The notes below the pieces were generated by a model, which was not told where the DNA came from, did no database searches, and saw only the letters and a list, made by a program, of their open reading frames with translations. From Myxocyprinus asiaticus (Eukaryota; Chordata; Actinopteri; Cypriniformes; Catostomidae), in NCBI RefSeq assembly GCF_019703515.2, contig NC_059382.1, positions 11,605,001 through 11,669,000 on the forward strand: DNA of 64,000 nucleotides. Reading direction: 5' to 3'. The translations under genes were made by a program, and so were the position numbers. Below, in pieces: positions 12,702-25,675 of this stretch (position 1 is its first letter; each line of letters starts with the position of its first letter).

Positions 12702-13476
12702 TTAAACTGTTTATTTCTGATCAAGTGTTATCATTCATAGCATAAAGTCGGTAACTGGTGTAATTTTGTAACATCCTTTTCTTTTTAAGACTCTGACTGG
12801 GATAGAATGCAGTCAAACACACATTATATAATTTTTTAAAAAACCTTGAAAATTCTCCCTTTTGAAAACAGGAAATTCACAGCTGTGAGGTATTGTTATT
12901 GCACCCTAATTGCACCCTTCCTGATGCTCTTGAAAGACAGCATTGTACTGAGACACCACTGATCTTCAATGATGCATTAAAAAAGTGCATCAGCCCTGAC
13001 ATTCAATCAGACACAAAAAAAAACATTAAAGGACAATCTAGAAACAACAATTTTCAATTTTACAGTTTGACGCACAGAGTAAATAACTTGAAACTTATAC
13101 TTTTATCCGTTTATGAATGTTCAAATAGCCCATTTTCTCAACCACCCCACTTCTTCCAGTTCTGCCTTGATGCTTCATTAGATTAAAAAAAAGCCTCTTG
13201 AATTTCAAAAAGATAAGACAGGACCGATATCAAATCACCACCATGGCAACAGTAACTATGTTAAGTGACTGTGATGCACAGGTCTAAAGAGCCATTGGGT
13301 ACTACAGCTCTGAAGTGGTGGATGAGGAGAGCAAATTCGGCTTGCTTTGAGGGGTTCTTGTTTCGATGATGACCAATTCAGGAAATGTGCTTGCTTTTAA
13401 ACCCTTCTCAAAAGCAATATCTGAGATGCACAGCACTCAAAACAAACATTCTTTATGAACTTCAGGACATTTTTCA

Positions 13477-13512
13477 GGGAATGATACATTTCAAGGGAAT
13501 GATACATTTCAA
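13477..13512. repeat. 18-bp direct tandem duplication
   Basis: The 18-base unit gggaatgatacatttcaa occurs twice in a row. It lies in otherwise unremarkable intronic sequence and is probably a slippage or local duplication event. Confidence 0.7.
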
Positions 13513-14106
13513 ACTATCTTTGGCAACTCTATGTTTACAGTGCAGACAAAATCCAGAAATAATTTACAGATTATGCTAGTATGGTTGAATTTTGGTATCC
13601 GTTGAGCACACCACAAAAGAAAAAGCTTAAAAGGATGTCTTTTTGACATAAGCCTGAAACGCTCCAGGTAACCAACCACGAAGGTTATTGTTCTGCGTCA
13701 CTCACAGCAAAGGCTCTCAGAATTTTCTTACTCATACTACAGGTTGAACCATAAGAAATACCTTTTTGAAAGAAAGACTTCAGTGAGATTAGATAAGCAT
13801 CTCTACGCTATAAGCTTCTTTAAACTTTTGAAAGTCTTTATATTTCGTCAGACTCAACCTCCACTTAATGAAGTTGATTAAAAGCGTTTTTCACTGTATA
13901 AATAAAATAAGGTCCGAGTTTAACACTCTTTGAGGAGATTTAATGTTTTGTTCAACAATATAAATTACTCACAGTCAAACCTCAAACAATATGATCACAC
14001 AGGAAGTTGGCATGTTGTTTCCGAGAGTTCCAGTACCGTAGGATTGGACGCATTATGCAGACTTAATGACAAGCGGCATCTCCGGCGTGTTTATCCTCCC
14101 TTGTAG

Positions 14107-14915
14107 TAGGGCTGGGTATCGCCAGCCACATCCCGATACAATACGTATTGCGATACACGTCACGATTCTATATATTTTGCGATATATCATGATATCATGG
14201 TTAAATCTAGCTTTTAATTTCAATTAATTTGGGTATAGTTCAGTTATTAATGTCTATTTTGCTTGCATACATTGGTGACATTTTAGCCGTTTAAAAAATG
14301 CAGTCCATGTTTTACATTGATAAATATAATGTATTGAAATTGCATATATTATATTGCATATATACAGTATATTGTTACCTGTTTGTTGTTTACATGCCTA
14401 AATTGTACTATTTACAAGAATTTACTTAGATATGCAGAATAAGTGCTTAAATGGTACTGTCTCTTTAAGACCAGCGGCAGGGACTTTGACAGTAGTATTT
14501 GTTTGGTCAAATGGCTTCTTTACAGCATCTATGCTATGAGTGATTAGAATTAAATGTTTATAAATAACTGACTGTAGAGTACAGAAAGGATATTAAAAGA
14601 GACATTATTAAACAACAAATGGTTTGCTTGGATCTAGTCTTTGGACTCACAACTTTTACTCTCAGCAGGCAGTAAAAAGGTCTCAGTGCTGAACTTCTTC
14701 ACCACGTCACTTAAACACTGGTGAGTGAAATCTAAAAAATTAACAGCCAGTCGCTAATCACAGACATTTTTTGTAGCAAATGGGAAGACTTTACGCACAT
14801 ATGATTGTTGGGGATTGCAGATAGAAAGAAACAGCGATCTTGGCATTTCAAGAATCGACACTGGGATTGTACAAATGAAGTTTAAGTAGAAAATCAATAT
14901 TTTTGCCTGGCCCTA
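14107..14915. mobile_element. Probable hAT-like non-autonomous element
   Basis: The left end tagggctgggtatcg and the right end tgcctggccctа-type sequence (read on the other strand tagggccaggca) form short imperfect inverted termini starting TAGGGC, with gcgatac-rich text near the left end. No 8-bp target duplication can be made out, so the class is uncertain. Confidence 0.45.
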
Positions 14916-14989
14916 GATCCAAACGTGTGTGAGAGGTCCAGCATGTCCGTGGGAGAAACAGTGAATCCTGCCTCTAACATAAAATTTTT

Positions 14990-16395
14990 ACTCCACTGAA
15001 GGTTAGGTTTAGGGGTTGGGGAGTACGGTTTATAAAATATGCAACTCGCCTAATAACTGGCTTTTGGTGCCCCACTGTGGACATTTTTCCCGGAAAATGG
15101 AGTTCACACATGTCCATGCGCCCAACAACACTTACCACTTTGGCCACTGGGGGCAGTGTTTCGATTTTCGGTAAGCATGGAGCGATTTTAGTTAAAGAAA
15201 AGTTAACCAGCTGTTTCCGATTTCAGTGAGATAAGTCTACCTAACCTCAAATGTAATTTTTGAAATGGTTGTATTCTTTTTAAAAACTTAAGTGGCTGAC
15301 AAGTTGTTAAATGAGGCCTACCACTTTCAAAAGGTTGAGAAATACATGCTTGAGGAATCGGAAAACAGCTAAAGTCCATATATTTTTCTTTAAAGCGACT
15401 TGAAAATACACATTTGAGGTATGACAAATCGTCAAAGTCTCTTTATGTAATGTTAACTACAGACCTTGTTTTACTCAAACAAAAACTGCTATTCTATCAA
15501 TCCATTGGATATTCCCAAGAGTACTCATGGCGAATTAACGTCCCATGTTGTCCTACAAATTGCTGTTATGACTGAGCATCTCTAGTCTTCATAGTTCATA
15601 ACTGTACACAATTTAAAACAGTCTATACTCTGACAAACTCTTTATCTGCTTTCATCTTTCAAGATATCCAGATCATTCCTTTCTTTCTGTAACTTTGTCT
15701 TTCTTCCATACTTATATTCTTTGTTACCAAACGGCTGCCAATCATAACTAACCTTTTGGGCTTTAGAGTAATTTGTATGCTGAATGTTCTAACATAGACC
15801 TGTTACAGAAAAATCAATCAATTAAGCATTTGTGGTTACCAGAATAAAGAGGTCAAATTACTTTGATCTTGTCATCTGCATCATTTCGCACCTTCTGTTT
15901 AGATGTTTTTATGTAATTGCAAGAGCCAAAATTACGTGTATTTTAATAAACCCCTGCGATCTATTCATTCAACCACGTCATGCCGGATTACTCTCATTTG
16001 CCTTGCTACACTGAAATATCAAATACACATACAGCACCCTGCATATGGTGACCCAAAATCCATTAGCCATGCCCTCAAAATCTAATGCTGCCACACTCAA
16101 TAAGAGAGCTGTGCCTGCTAAAGCACTTCGAAAATAAACCTTATAATTTTCTTCTTTGATGAGGCATCAGTGATATTTAGAATTACTTGATCTAAAACAA
16201 AAACAAAAGGAGCTCAGGAGGTTTCGTTTGATTGTGTTGTAAGAACAAGAGGTTACCTGCCTGAAATTGTACTATAACATGGCTTGAAGCCTCTGACAGC
16301 CTGATTATTTCAGTGGGAGTTTGGTTTCTTTTGAAAACTGCTCACAACCCTGTTCATATTTTTTAAACAATAACAGAAGCTGCTTGGATACTCAC
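14990..16395. other. Intronic sequence, nothing recognised
   Basis: No coding region is supported. Around 15000-15170 the text resembles dispersed fish repeats (ggttaggtttaggggttggg), but no ends were found. The rest up to the candidate exon shows no feature. Confidence 0.35.
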
Positions 16396-16435
16396 TGAGT
16401 TGACTCTCTGAGGGAGGTTTGTCAGCATCATGGAT
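16396..16435 (-). CDS. Candidate exon 3 of the b3glct-like gene
   Basis: A 40-base exon lies between a good minus-strand acceptor (pyrimidine-rich, ending ttctcttctcag) and a donor gtgagtat. It reads IHDADKPPSESQL plus one base, in the frame left by exon 2, which ends on a complete codon. It adds a charged, serine-rich stretch after the signal peptide. No later exon was found down to position 1, so the next intron exceeds 16 kb. Exon status rests on splice signals and frame only; a chance match is possible. Confidence 0.45.
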
Positions 16436-17455
16436 CTGAGAAGAGAAATTGAGAGAGACAACATAAGAGGCACAGAAAGAATTTTTACAAAAAGGACCAG
16501 GAAGTAAATAAAAGTACAACCTTAAGGCACTCGATACATCTTTCTTTTTATCAAGAAAATCCAGCGCTATTAAAGCTTGTCAATAAGTTAAAAAAATACT
16601 ACCTAAAAACTAAGAGAGAGGGAGAGAGAACACACACTCCCCCTAGGACATTTTAAAATACTCAATTGTGAACAAATAATGATCGCAATAAGTAGTAATG
16701 TCTTCATGTCCTCCTGGGAAGTTCCAACTTCCAAGTTCAAGTACTACAAAGTTCAGAAATCATAATTATGACGTGATGTGCATTCAAGTGATTTTGGTCA
16801 GGAAAAATAATAAACATGTAATAATGGTGTAGTATTGTCTAGCAACTTTTATAGCTTCTTTATCAATGAATATTCAAAATGCATACAACCTATATCACAG
16901 TTAACACAATTTCATTATAACTTAATTTTGACCATCAATTTACCATCAACTATAGAGCACGTCTATAGCTTAAGGCTTTAAATCTTTAAGTGACACACCC
17001 AACTCAAAAAAACCCATGATACTGTGGTGATGTTCATGTATTGTATGCTCGTAAAAATATGTATATCTCGTAAAGGCAACCATTTCGACATGACATGAAG
17101 CCAGAGTAAGTCTTCTCATATTCATATATTTGGGTGATTCTCAGGATCCTGTACAGAAAATGTCTTGGTCATATTTAACCCCACATAAATAAATAAATAC
17201 AAATTATATTTTGCTTAGAGAAAATTAAGCCTAGGACCATGATGATTTTTTTGCATTGTGAAATTATTTTCAGGACATTTTACCACAAAATTTGATTTAC
17301 CATCAGATGCCCTGACATTCTTCTTTTTTTTTTACTGCATTACAGTATTTTTTTTTAAATAAAATCAGTGAAAATGAAAAGGCTGTACCAAGGAAGTACT
17401 ACTCTGCTGTATAAATACAGCACTTTACAATTTAACATATTTTAAATAATATACT

Positions 17456-17586
<131 letters not shown>

Positions 17587-17889
17587 TGCAGTAATGAGAG
17601 TATTATAATAATGAGAATTGGGGGGTAAAATGTGCAGGACATTCATGAAAGTGTCACAAAGTAAAAATGTCACAATGTAAAAAATCCTAATGACCCTAAA
17701 AATAGGCTTCATTTTCTATAAGAAAAATATTATTTACAGAATTTGTTTCTTTTGATTTTACAGTAAATAAGACCAGGGAATTTTCTTGGCATGTTTCATT
17801 AGTATCATGCATTTGCCATTCATTATTTAGTAATGTAATAGCCATTCCAATACTATTTGGCACAGTAAACCCAAATGTTGCCATAAATG

Positions 17890-17983
17890 GAAAAAATTAA
17901 TTTGTCTTAATTAAACATTACTTGAAATATAACGTTTGGGCTCATAACTCAAATATCCAGTTATGAGCAAGTTATGTTTGATG

Positions 17984-18023
<40 letters not shown>

Positions 18024-18620
18024 TCTCTGAACTTTTTTATCTTAAAGACTTAAGATTTGAAGTTTTAATAACTCAAATGATTAAGTATTGAGGCTATGCA
18101 GAATACCGATAATCCCTTGTGCTTAATTATTTAATTGAGTGTCCTTGGTCAAAGGGAACTTATGCAGGCTTTTAAATAGTTGGTATTAAGAATTTGAGGT
18201 TTTAGCTCTTTTGTAGTTTTGTGTGATGACACCATTATGGTCTGTGTCCCCTTTGGTCAAGTTGAACCCTGTTAACTCTATTTCAGCATGTGCAACTGAA
18301 ATACAGGTATATATATGCATTTCAGTGGAAAAATACGTTTATTTAATGACTGACCTAGAATCGGTTACAATCTTCTTTTTTTGAGCTGTTATTGTATGAT
18401 CTAAATTTGAGTCAATTCAACTAAAATCATTAAGTAGAAACAACAATTAAATAGCAAATATGGGTTAAATCTACATCTAGTTACCTTAACTTAAAGAGTT
18501 AAGTCCATACAATAAGAACACCAAGTTAAGTGAACTTCACTACAAGTTTTGGAGATGCCATTACTCAATCAGTTGAGTAAAGTCAACTTATTATTTTGTA
18601 TACAAAATGTGGAGCGGATT
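17890..18620. repeat. Dispersed repeat, copy A
   Basis: This stretch matches 39200-39790 in order: acattacttgaaat, a shared ataatccctt block, a shared tgtcccctttggtcaagttg block, then atttaatgactgacctagaa and a cagt/caacttatta end. It contains a (TA)n run at 17987-18019 that is absent from the other copy. The ends hint at inverted aagttg-type termini, so it may be a non-autonomous DNA element. Confidence 0.65.
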
Positions 18621-19361
18621 AGTTGCATGAACTAATAAGTTCACCATGATTCACCATGTTATTAGTCCCACCAAACTGTGTGGTTTCAGTGCCCTGAGCC
18701 GATGCTGTTCTAACCCTGAGGGCTCAGCTCATTTACGGCATTAGGAGCCTCATTCTGCCACAAGAACTGTCTGTGCAGGCTGCCAACTGTGGAGGAAAGA
18801 GTGAATCGATCACACTTCCCCTCTCACCCCAAGTTTCAAGCCCTTAGAAAAGAAGGAAAGAAGTGAGCAAATTCATGCAATGCTTCTATGGTCTCCCTCG
18901 TCACATTGTGGCATATTAGAGGATAACGAGTAAGATGATGCGTTTTGATTTATGCCGACCACTCTGCTAACAATTATTCTAGTCCTGAGCTCCAAGCAGT
19001 CTATGGAGAGCACAATTTAAACAAGCTATATATCTTTATACAGGGCAGCACATAGCACATCATTACAGGTTTGGGAAGGGAGAGGCTGAATCATCAAGGC
19101 GGCATTGTGAATCATTGCACAGTTAGAAGTTCAACCCACAGCAGCATGAAGCAGAGAAAGCCACAGATTCTGATGCACTATAGGTGGTACAAACTCCACC
19201 TCCACTCGTATCATTACTCCAGGGTCATACAGCTCTGGTTCACCTTTCTGCACTGTGCAAAAAAAAAAAAAAAAAAAAACAAAACAAAACACAAAAAAAA
19301 AAACACCACCACATTTTCAAAATCAACTAGCTTATGGGTTGTCTGACTGAGTTGTTCTTAA

Positions 19362-19669
19362 AAGCATAGTTCACCAAAAATACAGTTCTCACCCTAATGT
19401 TGTTGCAAAACTGTATGACATCCTGTCTCCAGTGAAAGTGATTTTCAGAAGAAACCGAGTGGATCATGCATAATATCAGGAACATTACTCAAAGCAGGCA
19501 ATTTGAAATCAGATACTAATTGTCTGGAAATGTATTGTAAAAGGTGGTTACTTTATTTTTATGAATATTCTGTCATCATTTACTCACCCAAGAAAGTCAT
19601 TTGGGTTTAGAACAACATTAAGGTTGAGGATTGATAACAGAATTTAAATTTTTGAGAAAAAGTATCCCT
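19362..19669 (+). mobile_element. TTAA-type MITE, 308 bp
   Basis: Flanked by TTAA at 19358-19361 and 19670-19673. The left end agcatagttcacc and right end agtatccct are diverged inverted termini of the family. A second tcatcatttactcaccc block inside points to a rearranged or doubled copy. Confidence 0.6.
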
Positions 19670-20740
19670 TTAAAAAAAAAACAAACAGACATCTTGCCAA
19701 GAACTAGTACAGCTCCCTTTCATAAAGAAAGTTCTCACTTATAAGCATGTTTCTTTACATAGACTCTTTCTATTCATCATATAATCAACTGGGGACTGGT
19801 ATAAATCTGTTTGAAGACAGTTGATAACAGGATGCCAGGCAGAAGTGTCGGCAAGGAGCGCTTTGCACTGTCAGATTATTATTGCAATTTTTTTTTTTCT
19901 GACTGCAATAAAGGAAAATGTATGCATGGGCAGAAAGAACCACACCACAACAGAGGTGATTTAATTCAGGGCCAGGGGTGGGTACAAGGCACTGACTTAA
20001 TTAGGCTCCATTGCTCAAGTGAGACTCAAAGGTTTTTCCACATATTTTCAGGAAGTCAACTAAAAATGATAAAATGGTCCATTGCAACAGTTGTTGTCTA
20101 GATAACTGAATTGAATAAAATAAGTCCAGGTGCTTACATCATGCTACTTTGCAGATTACAAAACAACTGACCCTGTATTGTAGAGAGAAATATGTACATT
20201 ACAATTACACAGTGTAGAGGGGGAAATAATCTGTCTTCAGAAATCATCTGAAGTTTGATTGTTTAACTGGACTTATGGAATGTGATTTTTTTTGCAGACT
20301 TTTAGCAACAGAAATATTACCTACAAGTGATTAACACTTTATTTAAAAATTTGCAATGAGGTAAATTTTTTATGCCGTTAAAAGCCACTAAAGAAAAAAT
20401 CTGCCTGCTTAACCACATCAGCCTCATTTAAGTTTCCTTTTTTTTTTTTTTTTTTTTTTTAAATCTAAAAAGAGGTTTATATGCTCCATAGAGTGTACAT
20501 TTAATCTGATATTCTCTATAAACTAATACATGCACATTCTTTTCCTATGAGGGTCATGTCTTACCCCACATAGGGGATGGATGGATGGATGAGCTGTTAC
20601 ATGAAAACAATAATCACTTAGAGCAGTTTTAAAGATAAAAGAATGGGCGATGGGGATTTTGCATAAGGGATTATTTTTTTCCATCTGAAGTCTGGTTCAG
20701 AGTAGGAAAATTATAATGTTTCTTCTACACTTTCACCCAC

Positions 20741-20746
<6 letters not shown>

Positions 20747-20833
<87 letters not shown>

Positions 20834-20841
20834 GCGCGCGC
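20747..20841. repeat. Compound (CT)n(AC)n(GC)n microsatellite
   Basis: About 17 CT units, then about 26 AC units, then five GC units. All three alternate purine with pyrimidine in the second and third parts, the class of sequence that can adopt left-handed DNA. Confidence 0.95.
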
Positions 20842-21035
20842 ACGTACATACGTAAAGGAAAGGAAATCATGGCCAGCAGACACAAACAAAAGTCAATGAA
20901 GGACGACCCCCTTCAAAATACTGCCTACTATCTTGCGGTGCATGTGGATATCACAAAGAAAATAACAAATGCACCTAGAAGTGAAAGGCTGCATGTGGGC
21001 AGTGCTTAGAATATCAAATAAAAAGCAAAAGTTGC

Positions 21036-21095
21036 ATGTGGGATTTTAAATTACTAGTATTACTTGATGTGGGATTTTAAATCTAGTATTACTAG
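21036..21095. repeat. Tandem duplication of about 30 bp
   Basis: The block gatgtgggattttaaat followed by an actagtattact-like tail occurs twice in a row with small differences. Confidence 0.6.
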
Positions 21096-21139
21096 AGTTC
21101 TTAAGTCTGCCTGATATCTCCTTTTGTGTTTCAGGGAAG

Positions 21140-24100
21140 CAGGTGTGGATCTAGAAATGTGTTATGGGGTGGCAAGTGGGTGGCATGCAGACTTTGAGGG
21201 GTGGCAACACTAAAGCAAGCACCCATGCATAGTTCTTATGGATTAAGGTACCAAGCTTCATTGTAAAAATTACAAGTTCATGAATTTGCGACACAACTGC
21301 ATTTCCACAGGAACCACATACTAGTAACCATTTTGCTACTGATTTGCCAATATGAAATTTTGTTTTGCATAATAAAAATTAAGTAACAAAATTTGTATCT
21401 CCAGAGCACCAAGACATTGTCTATTAAACACATCAACAAATTCTAAATGTTCCTAAGCTTGACATTTAGAACCGGCAATCTGGACTAAACTTCACTTTTG
21501 TTAAGTGTACCCATGGATGGAAACTGCATGTATATCCCATTCTATTCTGCTAATAAATGTATATCCCATGTTAAATTCCTGAAGGACTATCACCTTTGTA
21601 AAAGCTGGAATAATCAATTTGAAAGTGAAGATTAACACAAAGGTTTTTTGTTGTTGTTGCTTTTTATGCACAATAAAAGATTCTTTTAAAATTACCTGTT
21701 TTGATCAACAGTCATTCTTAATGACCGATTCAAGCACCCAAAAAATATTTCATTTGCAACTATTAGTCTTGGAATTTTGTAGTCAGTAGATGAATACGTT
21801 GAACAGCACTTTGATTAAGAACATGACTGATTGATCTAGTCGTAACTTTTTGTCTTTAGTTATTAGAGGTTTTGGATTCTAATTTGCCCAAATATAACTT
21901 TTTATTTAAAAAACAAGATTGCATCTGTACATCAGTGGATGGTGGTTAAAAATAAAATGCAATAACTGATGTGGGGAGACGAGAGTAGCAGAAACACAGA
22001 CACATTTACTGATAGTTCTGTATATAAAAAAAAACAGCAAACTCCGAAATTCAGACAGCGACAATCACAAACTCTCTGCACCACCAGCGTGAACCTGGGA
22101 AAAAAAAAAAAAAATCAATGAGCTAGAGCTGCACGATTACTCACTAAAAGATCGTGATCTCGATTCAGACACATGCGCAATCTCATTTCTAAATGACAAC
22201 GATTTTGCAATGTATATTAACGTTCCAGTGGCATGCATTTGTAAGCACGTCAAATTTAAATAATTAACTTCAAGACGTGTTTTTAAATGTTGATAAAATG
22301 TATATGGCATCTACAAAACACAGCACTCCTGCAAGAGACACCGAGTAAAATAAAACGCAATGGCCAAAGATGTTTGTCCAGCACAGTGCTTTACAAACTG
22401 CAGGGTGCAGCCACGATTAGCTAGGAGTGTGACATAATCTCTGTTCAGTTCAATATTTTAATAGCCACTGATGCTACAAAAATACTGGCATTACCAAGAT
22501 CTGATTAAATTCGCTGTGTGATCACAGCCGGCTGCTTTCAAACGCTCACATGGGTGTGTCTGCCCATGCACTTGTGTCTTGTGATGATTGCAGTGATCCT
22601 GCACGTGACTGTGCACTGTTTTTAATCAAAATACCCCTCTTTAGGTGAAATTAATATAAACACAGCTGTTAATGAATTACCAGTGTAAACAGATGGGATT
22701 AAATCTGCGCTGTCTTGAGATATATACAAACACAGCCGTTAATTATGCAGACGGGACAAATTCTTCAAAATGATAGATTTGTGTGATGTCTAAATGTATA
22801 TAAGCTGCATGATGTCTGTTATAGTCATTCAGGCATTCTTACTGCCTCAAATCAGTATTAATGTAGATCTATCACACAGTAAAGAGTGTCAAGTATTTAA
22901 GTTCATATTGCATTAAATTACCTCTTTTAATGTTTTATATTATATATTTTTTTAAATGTTTAATTGCTACAGTTGCTAAAAAACAAAGCACTGTTTATTC
23001 TGTTCTCTGATTACTGGCTCTTGATAATTCCTTTACAACTTGAAGCAAGTTTTACAAGAGAAACACTGAAGGCCTCATTGTTTTAATTTAAATTGTTAAT
23101 ATTTATTTAAAAAAAAACTTATGTAAAATAACAGTTTTATTACATATTTGCTTACAAGTGCAATACCAAGTTAACACAGAACTGTTAATGAAGCTTTTTT
23201 CTGCTCGTTTTGCTTTTTACTTAGCATGTGAGAAACAGGTAAAATACTTTTTTTTTAATTTATTATGCAGTTTTTTAACAGGATTTTTTAAAAAATTTTT
23301 GCAATAATCACAAGGTGCTGTTTGGTTCATAATGTAGTCGTTGCACCCTCGTGGACTTAGGACATTTTAAATGTATATATTTGATTTACAACTTTATTGC
23401 AAGTGCATAGATTGAAGCACCTCTAGTAAATTATGTTACTTTGTTTAATACCCTTATGTCCAGGTTTTGTAAATCACTGAAATAAGCATTTTTCTTCATA
23501 ATCGTGATCTTTATTCTAAGCAAAAATATTGTGATTCTAAATTTATCCAGAATCGTGCAGCTCTGATATGCGCCTGAGCGCCCTTGAACGAGATGCACAG
23601 CTCACGAACAATCGTCTCCCACCACACAACCCAGCCATGGAACACTCAGTTTATATAGGGAGGAAACACACTGAGCACCGGTGCGCCCCCATCAACAATC
23701 AGCGCATGGTTACCCCACACCTGAGAACGATTAAGAGAGAGGGAGAGAAAGAGAAAAAGACAACACATACACACTACATACACACAAACAATACGGTCGA
23801 GAAAATCATCACAATGGGGGACACGGAAAAGAGCGCAAGCTGCGGCAAAACTGCTGATGTTAAACGACACTGATAACAGCCACAACAAACACTTATCATT
23901 GCATTCAAAATAACACATTCCAGTGCCGGATTGCCAGTCAAAACACACAGATGAAATAGAAACTCCTACTCAAGAACTGGAGATGTTTCATCTAGATTAT
24001 ACACATACCTGACAAAAGCTATTTCAAAAAGTGGTGAGGACACATCCCACCCATCTCAATCCATAACTGACGGCTATGTATCTAATAATCATTCAGTGAA

Positions 24101-24468
24101 TCCTTGGAAACAACCAAGAAATTCATCTTTAACCTCTTTTTTTCCACGTATTTGTCCATGTGGTCATTGATGTTGAGGAAATAAGCTCATCAACACTTTA
24201 GAGCCCAAACACTGTACACGCGCTGCAATAGTAGGTAGGTGACTGGTCGATGTTGTGATTGGCCAATGTAGCTGCTGTAATCAATCACGCTATGGGTCTG
24301 TAGACATTTGTGCATTCGGTGAGAGTTTAGGCAGTTTGACATGAATAAACCCCTACACAATGTCAAAATCAATGATAATATACTTAAATTTATATTTGAT
24401 ACATTTGAATACTTTTGTTGGGGTGGCAATGCTTTTTCTTAGGGTGGCATTTGCCACATCCGCCCCTA
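21140..24468. mobile_element. hAT-like element with another element nested inside
   Basis: Ends: left caggtgtggatctag, right (other strand) taggggcggatgtgg, imperfect inverted termini of the CAGGGGCGGATCT type. They are flanked by 8-base near-duplications, cagggaag (21132-21139) and catggaag (24469-24476). The text around the duplication (tttgtgtttc before, gaagaaagaaaatca after) looks like the common MITE, so this element landed in one. The subterminal parts are rich in ggggtggca. A second element occupies 22124-23565. No transposase frame was recognised. Confidence 0.7.
22124..23565. mobile_element. hAT-like element, agagctgcacgatt ends, copy A
   Basis: Inverted termini agagctgcacgatt and aatcgtgcagctct enclose 1442 bp. 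The flanks match at 5 of 8 bases (caatgagc and atatgcgc), consistent with a worn 8-bp duplication. It is close in length and identical in terminal type to 47523-48980. No coding frame was recognised. Confidence 0.7.
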
Positions 24469-24848
24469 CATGGAAGAAAGAAAATCACACTTGGTTGGAA
24501 TAGTATGGAGGTGAGTAAATGACAAAATGAAAAATGAATGATGAAAAAAAAAGTGCAAACAACTCATTTAAAATCTTTTTTCTTGCTTTTATTGCTTTAC
24601 AAGTTCATATGAGAATTTAATAAATTCTCAAGCAGTGGCATCTCAGGGCTGTGCAATGGGAGCCCCTTTCACAGTTGAAACAACTGTCACTGAGCCAATT
24701 AATATTCAATGGCCAATGGCAGAGTGAGAATTAACTTCATGTACCATCCCATCTATATCCTTTAGTTTATGTAATTGCTGTCACAAAGCTCTTGTGAAGA
24801 TCTCCTGTGATGACTGTTTCTAATTCTAATGCAGGTAAATAACCTTAA

Positions 24849-25246
24849 AGGCTTCTCAGCCTTTTTTGGTCCACAGCCCATTTTTAGGCTCCAAAATTCT
24901 GTTACACCAACCACATAACAGAATTAAGCAATACACTGAGATCAAACATGCGCCAAATTACATTCTGAAGAATTAAATTTTGCTTTTTAAATATTATTCA
25001 ATTTTATTATATTCAACTCTGCCATGTCTGTCGTTTTCAACATCTTGCGCCAGGAACGTGACATTTTTAAGATGCTGTGACAAGTCAACATTTCACAAAA
25101 TATTTTTATAGCAAGAGAAGCTGTGCATTTTTATAAATAGATCTACCCTATAGCTATAAAAAAAATGCCATAAATAAGAATGGTTATAGAAATCTTCAGC
25201 AACTCTGGTGACCCCACGGTTGCGAGCCCAAGGTTGACAAGCTCTG
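24849..25246. mobile_element. Probable short hAT-like element
   Basis: The left end aggcttctcagccttttt and the right end aaggttgacaagctct are imperfect inverted termini that recall the ttctcaacctttt ends of many hAT elements. No flanking duplication is clear and there is no coding content. Confidence 0.4.
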
Positions 25247-25675
25247 ATGTGAGCTCAGAATAAAGTCTTTTTTTTTTCCCAGTCCCATTGGTTTCTCAGT
25301 CAAGACAAGGCAGAGTTGTAACACTATGAGACTCTATGAGAATCATCATAAAGGACAGTTCAGCACAGATGGTGAAGCCCAGAATTGCCAGTGCAAGCAC
25401 ACTAAGACTTGAGTGACATTTGCCAGCTGGCTCTCGATATTCTTCAGCTAAACCATCACTGACAGGGCTCAACCTGTTTGAAGAGGTAAAATGAATCACT
25501 AGTCGTTTCACATGGGCAAGATTGCTTAAAATTACAGGCCAGAACTTAATTGGAGTTGGGTTTAATGTGTGAGCTTATCTTCCTGAGCAATTCAATCAAC
25601 GGACCAACATTCTTGTTTGTACTGCCTTTCCTTTTTTCAATATGCAGGCCACGGTTGGTTTACTTTCTCTCGCTA

